Source: Nodularia sp. (in: cyanobacteria) (GTDB lineage: Bacteria > Cyanobacteriota > Cyanobacteriia > Cyanobacteriales > Nostocaceae). Taken from it: DNA of 64,000 bases. Shown here piece by piece: positions 61,190 to 64,000 of this stretch. Numbering within the stretch: the stretch's first letter is position 1; every line of letters starts with the position of its first letter. A model generated the notes under the pieces. It had not been told where the DNA came from. It saw only the letters and a list, made by a program, of their open reading frames with translations, and ran no database searches. Where the stretch lies: NCBI GenBank assembly GCA_007692755.1, contig REBL01000126.1, positions 1 through 64,000 of the forward strand, in the 5' to 3' direction. The position numbers and the translations under genes are program-made.

Positions 61190-62119
61190 ATGACTCTCTC
61201 ACTGGTTCACGTCAGCAACTACCGTCAAGCAATCTCGGAACTACCCCCGGCGCAAGCGGAGGCGAAATTGATTACCCTGTGGTTGGATGGAAAGGCGGAG
61301 TCATCGGTGCGTGCCTATCAACGTTACGTGAAGCATTTTTTGAGGTTTTTGAGAAAACCCCTGCGTCAAGTAACATACGAGGATTTGGTTGATTACAGCA
61401 CCCAATTTTCCACACAAGCTGCTAGCACTAGGCGCATTTATCTGGCGGCGGTGAAAAGTTTAATTAGTTTTGCTCACAAAATTGGTTATTTGCCTTTCAA
61501 TGTGGGGATGGCGCTGAAGTTGGCAGAAATTCCCGATGCGATTAATGAACGTTATTTAGATGAGGCAGACATTAAGTTGATGGTCCGGGCGGCCGCCGCG
61601 ATGGTAGATGATGCTAAAACTGCTAAACGGCAGGCGATCGCTCGACGTAATCTGTTAATTGTGAAATTATTGTATCAGGCCGGTTTGCGATCGCATGAGC
61701 TTTGCCAGTTAACTTGGGGCGATTTATCAGCTAGAACTGATAGTGGGCAAGTGTATGTGCGGCAAGCTAAAGGTAACAAGTCACGCACTATTTTGCTCAA
61801 ACCAAAGCTGTGGAACGAACTGATGGAATTTAAAGGCGATGCCCTGGCTACCGATGCTGTTTTTTTTAGTCAGAAGGGGGGACATCTAGAACGCCAGAAT
61901 CTCCATCCAATTATCAAGGTGGTGGCAGATGCAGCTGGTTTGAGTGAACTTGTCAGTTGTCACTGGTTGCGCCATGCCCACGGGTCACACGCGGCGGAGC
62001 GGGGGGTTAATCCCGTCTTGATTAAGGAGACTTTGGGTCATAGCAATCTAGCTATTACTGACAGGTATCTTAAGGCTAGACCCAATGATAGTAGTGCTTT
62101 GAAGTTAATGGATATTTGA
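61190..62119 (+). CDS. Tyrosine recombinase (XerC/D-like)
   Basis: A 309-residue site-specific recombinase. The N-terminal SAM-like core-binding domain (about 25-110) is followed by the catalytic domain with R167 in G-L-R-S-H-E, a lysine in A-K-G-N-K-S-R, H258 and R261 in H-W-L-R-H, H284 in L-G-H and nucleophile Y293 in D-R-Y. All catalytic residues are intact. It can resolve plasmid multimers or mobilise integrated segments. Its last codons overlap by 15 bp the convergent WYL gene. Confidence 0.93.
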   Translation: MTLSLVHVSNYRQAISELPPAQAEAKLITLWLDGKAESSVRAYQRYVKHFLRFLRKPLRQVTYEDLVDYSTQFSTQAASTRRIYLAAVKSLISFAHKIGYLPFNVGMALKLAEIPDAINERYLDEADIKLMVRAAAAMVDDAKTAKRQAIARRNLLIVKLLYQAGLRSHELCQLTWGDLSARTDSGQVYVRQAKGNKSRTILLKPKLWNELMEFKGDALATDAVFFSQKGGHLERQNLHPIIKVVADAAGLSELVSCHWLRHAHGSHAAERGVNPVLIKETLGHSNLAITDRYLKARPNDSSALKLMDI

Positions 62120-63316
62120 CTGGGTAGAGCTATCTGCATGAAAATATCGAGAATATAAAGCTTGTGCAGAGCGGCGATGCTGTTCCACCAACTGGGGAGG
62201 GGATAACACCTCTGCTTTATCTAAATAACGATAAACCCAGAAACTAAACTCATTTAAGGAACGGGGTGGTAAGTCTACAGCATAGTCTATATAAGTGGGT
62301 TTACCAGTAATTTGGTCAATTTTTCCGGGAGTAATTTTTTGTTTGAGATGACGCAGTTCACCTTCTAAAATGAATGCTGATACTGGAGGGAAAAAGCGCA
62401 CCTTGATATTAACGAACTTGAGATTTCCGGCTAACTCTGATATTTGCGGTTCTGGTTCGCCTAAACTTAAACCCCAGCCATTTTCTAAGAGTTTATAGGC
62501 TTTGGCTAAACTTTCTCGTTGTTTTTCTAATCCCCGTGCCGGAATTTTGAGCAGTTCACAATGATGATTGAAACGATTTAACCGCCCCATGACTAAATGT
62601 CCAGTTTCACAAATTTCATAGAGTAAATACCAAGCAATATCATGGTATATTAATTGTAGAGGAAAAACTTGAAAGCGTCCCACCCGGTTAAAACCATAAA
62701 GGTCTTGACTGCGAGAAATTTCAATTGCTTGTCCTTGACTAATGGCTGTTTCTAGTAATGGCAACTGATGAAATAATGTATCGCGGTTTTGTCCCTTTTG
62801 TGCCATTTCTTCCGGGTCAGTATGAATTATTGCCCGATTCAGATGTTGGCGAGTTGGGTAAAAAAAGTCACCCTTGAGTTCCATGTCTAAACCGCGTAAT
62901 CTTTTAGTGAGACTTTCATAAATACGTCTGACTTGGCTATCACCTTGAAATTGTGCTTGGGAGGCTAAAGCATTAAATGCTACTTTTAATTCGGCTGCTG
63001 ACAGCGCCCCAGTCCCTAAATAATATCCCCAGCGATACATCCGACGTTCAAGAATACCGTAACGGCGTAGGGTTTCTAAGTCTTTGCGGAGGGTGGGAAT
63101 AGCGGGATAACCTGCTGGTAATTTTATCTCCAAGTCTGCGGCTAATTTTTGCAGATATATTTTTACAGATGTAATGGCATCGTGATGTTCATGATCAATG
63201 GAGTCGATAAAATCAGGACTACCAATACCAGGATATTTTAAAAATGTGGCAATTAATAGCATCAAACGGGCAAAGGCTAGGGGTTCGGTGTAGGGATGAG
63301 TCGGTTGTTTAGTCAC
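62105..63316 (-). CDS. WYL-domain transcriptional regulator
   Basis: A 403-residue protein from GTG 63316; a TTG at 63337 is also open but would translate a GC-rich repeat (S-E-R-S-D). N-terminal helical region (about 20-150) with T-L-R-K-D-L-E-T-L-R-R-Y-G-I-L, a wHTH-like layout, and a central L-I-Y-H-D-I-A-W-Y-L-L-Y-E-I segment of the WYL-type ligand-binding domain. The C-terminal part matches WCX-like domains in position. Such proteins regulate CRISPR-Cas and other defence loci, so a defence locus could lie beyond 64000. That is inference. Confidence 0.7.
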   Translation of the reverse strand: MTKQPTHPYTEPLAFARLMLLIATFLKYPGIGSPDFIDSIDHEHHDAITSVKIYLQKLAADLEIKLPAGYPAIPTLRKDLETLRRYGILERRMYRWGYYLGTGALSAAELKVAFNALASQAQFQGDSQVRRIYESLTKRLRGLDMELKGDFFYPTRQHLNRAIIHTDPEEMAQKGQNRDTLFHQLPLLETAISQGQAIEISRSQDLYGFNRVGRFQVFPLQLIYHDIAWYLLYEICETGHLVMGRLNRFNHHCELLKIPARGLEKQRESLAKAYKLLENGWGLSLGEPEPQISELAGNLKFVNIKVRFFPPVSAFILEGELRHLKQKITPGKIDQITGKPTYIDYAVDLPPRSLNEFSFWVYRYLDKAEVLSPPQLVEQHRRSAQALYSRYFHADSSTQSNIH

Positions 63317-64000
63317 GTCGCTGCGCTCCGAATTCAAAATTCAAAATTCAAAATTCAATACCCCAGGGATAAATCCGAGGGCTGGAATTAATGTTGTTTC
63401 ACTTTTTTCTTCTCCATAAATAAATTTAGTTGCTCTGTATCTTTTTTTTCTTTGGTCAAAATCACTATGGTGCGAGGAAGTTACCTCAAAATGGACTGAA
63501 ATCTTTTCCCAGTCGTCTTTAGATGACTTTCGCTATCAGACGGGGGTTTGAACCTCCGGCGGGTGATGGCGACGGGTGCAGGTGTAAATAAAAAGAAAAT
63601 ATTCAGGTTTTGGCGAGAATTTAGCTATAAGTATTGATAATATTGGGTTACAAGAGATAAATATCACAATTTACTTTATCATCTTTTCCGGGCTTTTGCG
63701 TAATTTTGAGGCTATGGTAGTCCATATAATTCGTAATTCGTAGTTAGAATCAGTCGGGGCTTGTACCCACCACTGATTAAAGACCACCAAATATTTGATG
63801 TGGTGCGGGCTTGTACCCATTTAATTACGAATTACGAATTACGAATTAGTAATTATTATCTAATTTTTCCGAAGTTGGGGTAAAATGGCTGGAGTGTTGA
63901 TTTTTTGGTTCTGAGCTTCGGTTGATTGCTGGATAAGGATTTTGGCGGTTTTGATGGTGGGTGTATTGGCTGTTGGGCGGTGGTTTTTGCTGACCTTCGG
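63317..64000. other. Intergenic region with short tandem repeats
   Basis: About 680 bp. AATTCAA heptamer-like repeats occur at 63331-63358. A MITE-like pair, with AATTCGTAATTCGTA at 63728-63744 and the inverted AATTACGAATTACGAATTA at 63822-63848, flanks two direct copies of GGGCTTGTACCCA. At the window edge a frame opens from ATG 63955 (M-V-G-V-L-A-V-G) and continues past 64000; it cannot be judged. Confidence 0.5.

Noticed and set aside
63540-63575. A GGTTTGAACCTCC string resembling a tRNA T-arm
   Set aside because: Neither strand gives an acceptor, D-arm or anticodon stem around it.
1-64000. CRISPR arrays
   Set aside because: Repeats seen are short tandem or dyad types; none alternates 30-37-bp repeats with unique spacers.

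Overview
The window looks like part of a large plasmid (or plasmid-like element) of a filamentous, probably heterocyst-forming cyanobacterium. The evidence is frequent HIP1 octamers (GCGATCGC), short tandem repeats such as AATTCAA, moderate GC content, PAS-rich hybrid histidine kinases, Uma2 nucleases and a CHAT-STAND-TPR protein. Nearly everything recognisable is accessory: conjugation, plasmid replication, transfer, defence and regulation. No rRNA, tRNA or CRISPR array was seen.

Layout. At 0-3.2 kb there is a PRTRC-type ThiF protein, a LuxR-type response regulator and a divergent receiver-histidine kinase. At 3.46-6.84 kb a 1,124-residue protein carries the double-psi beta-barrel signatures of the single-chain RNA polymerase superfamily (QDE-1/eukaryotic RdRP, YonO); it is the most striking gene here. 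At 6.9-9.3 kb lie unknown genes. At 9.5-21.7 kb is a type IV secretion (conjugation) operon with VirB2-, VirB3/4-, VirB5-, VirB6-, VirB8-, VirB10- and VirB9-like proteins. At 21.7-25.4 kb are a Uma2 nuclease and an N-terminally truncated hybrid kinase. At 25.5-28.5 kb is an AT-rich cassette (HAD, thymidylate-kinase-like, radical SAM) split by a MITE.

At 28.7-35.7 kb is a replication block. It has an overlapping operon with a winged-helix protein whose gene contains 20-bp iteron-like repeats, an HTH regulator, a sliding clamp (DnaN), a second iteron-like array of CTAG palindromes, DnaX and HolA. At 35.5-42.9 kb three conflict modules (VapBC-like toxin-antitoxin; CHAT-STAND-TPR with a small hydrophobic partner; PIN nuclease with an acidic partner) are each bordered by partial duplications of a neighbouring gene, which suggests an insertion hotspot.

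At 42.9-49.1 kb are an MZB/DUF1998-type helicase, small genes and an N6-adenine methyltransferase split over two overlapping genes. At 49.2-55.3 kb transfer genes resume: a VirD4 coupling protein, an acidic protein, a lipoprotein and a VirB1-like lysozyme-fold protein. At 55.7-64 kb are unknown genes, a family A DNA polymerase with proofreading domain, a ribbon-helix-helix protein with adjacent palindromes, a tyrosine recombinase and a WYL-domain regulator.

Together the window describes a self-transmissible replicon that carries its own clamp, clamp-loader subunits, DNA polymerase and perhaps an RNA polymerase. No relaxase, VirB11 or partition ATPase is visible here; they may lie outside.
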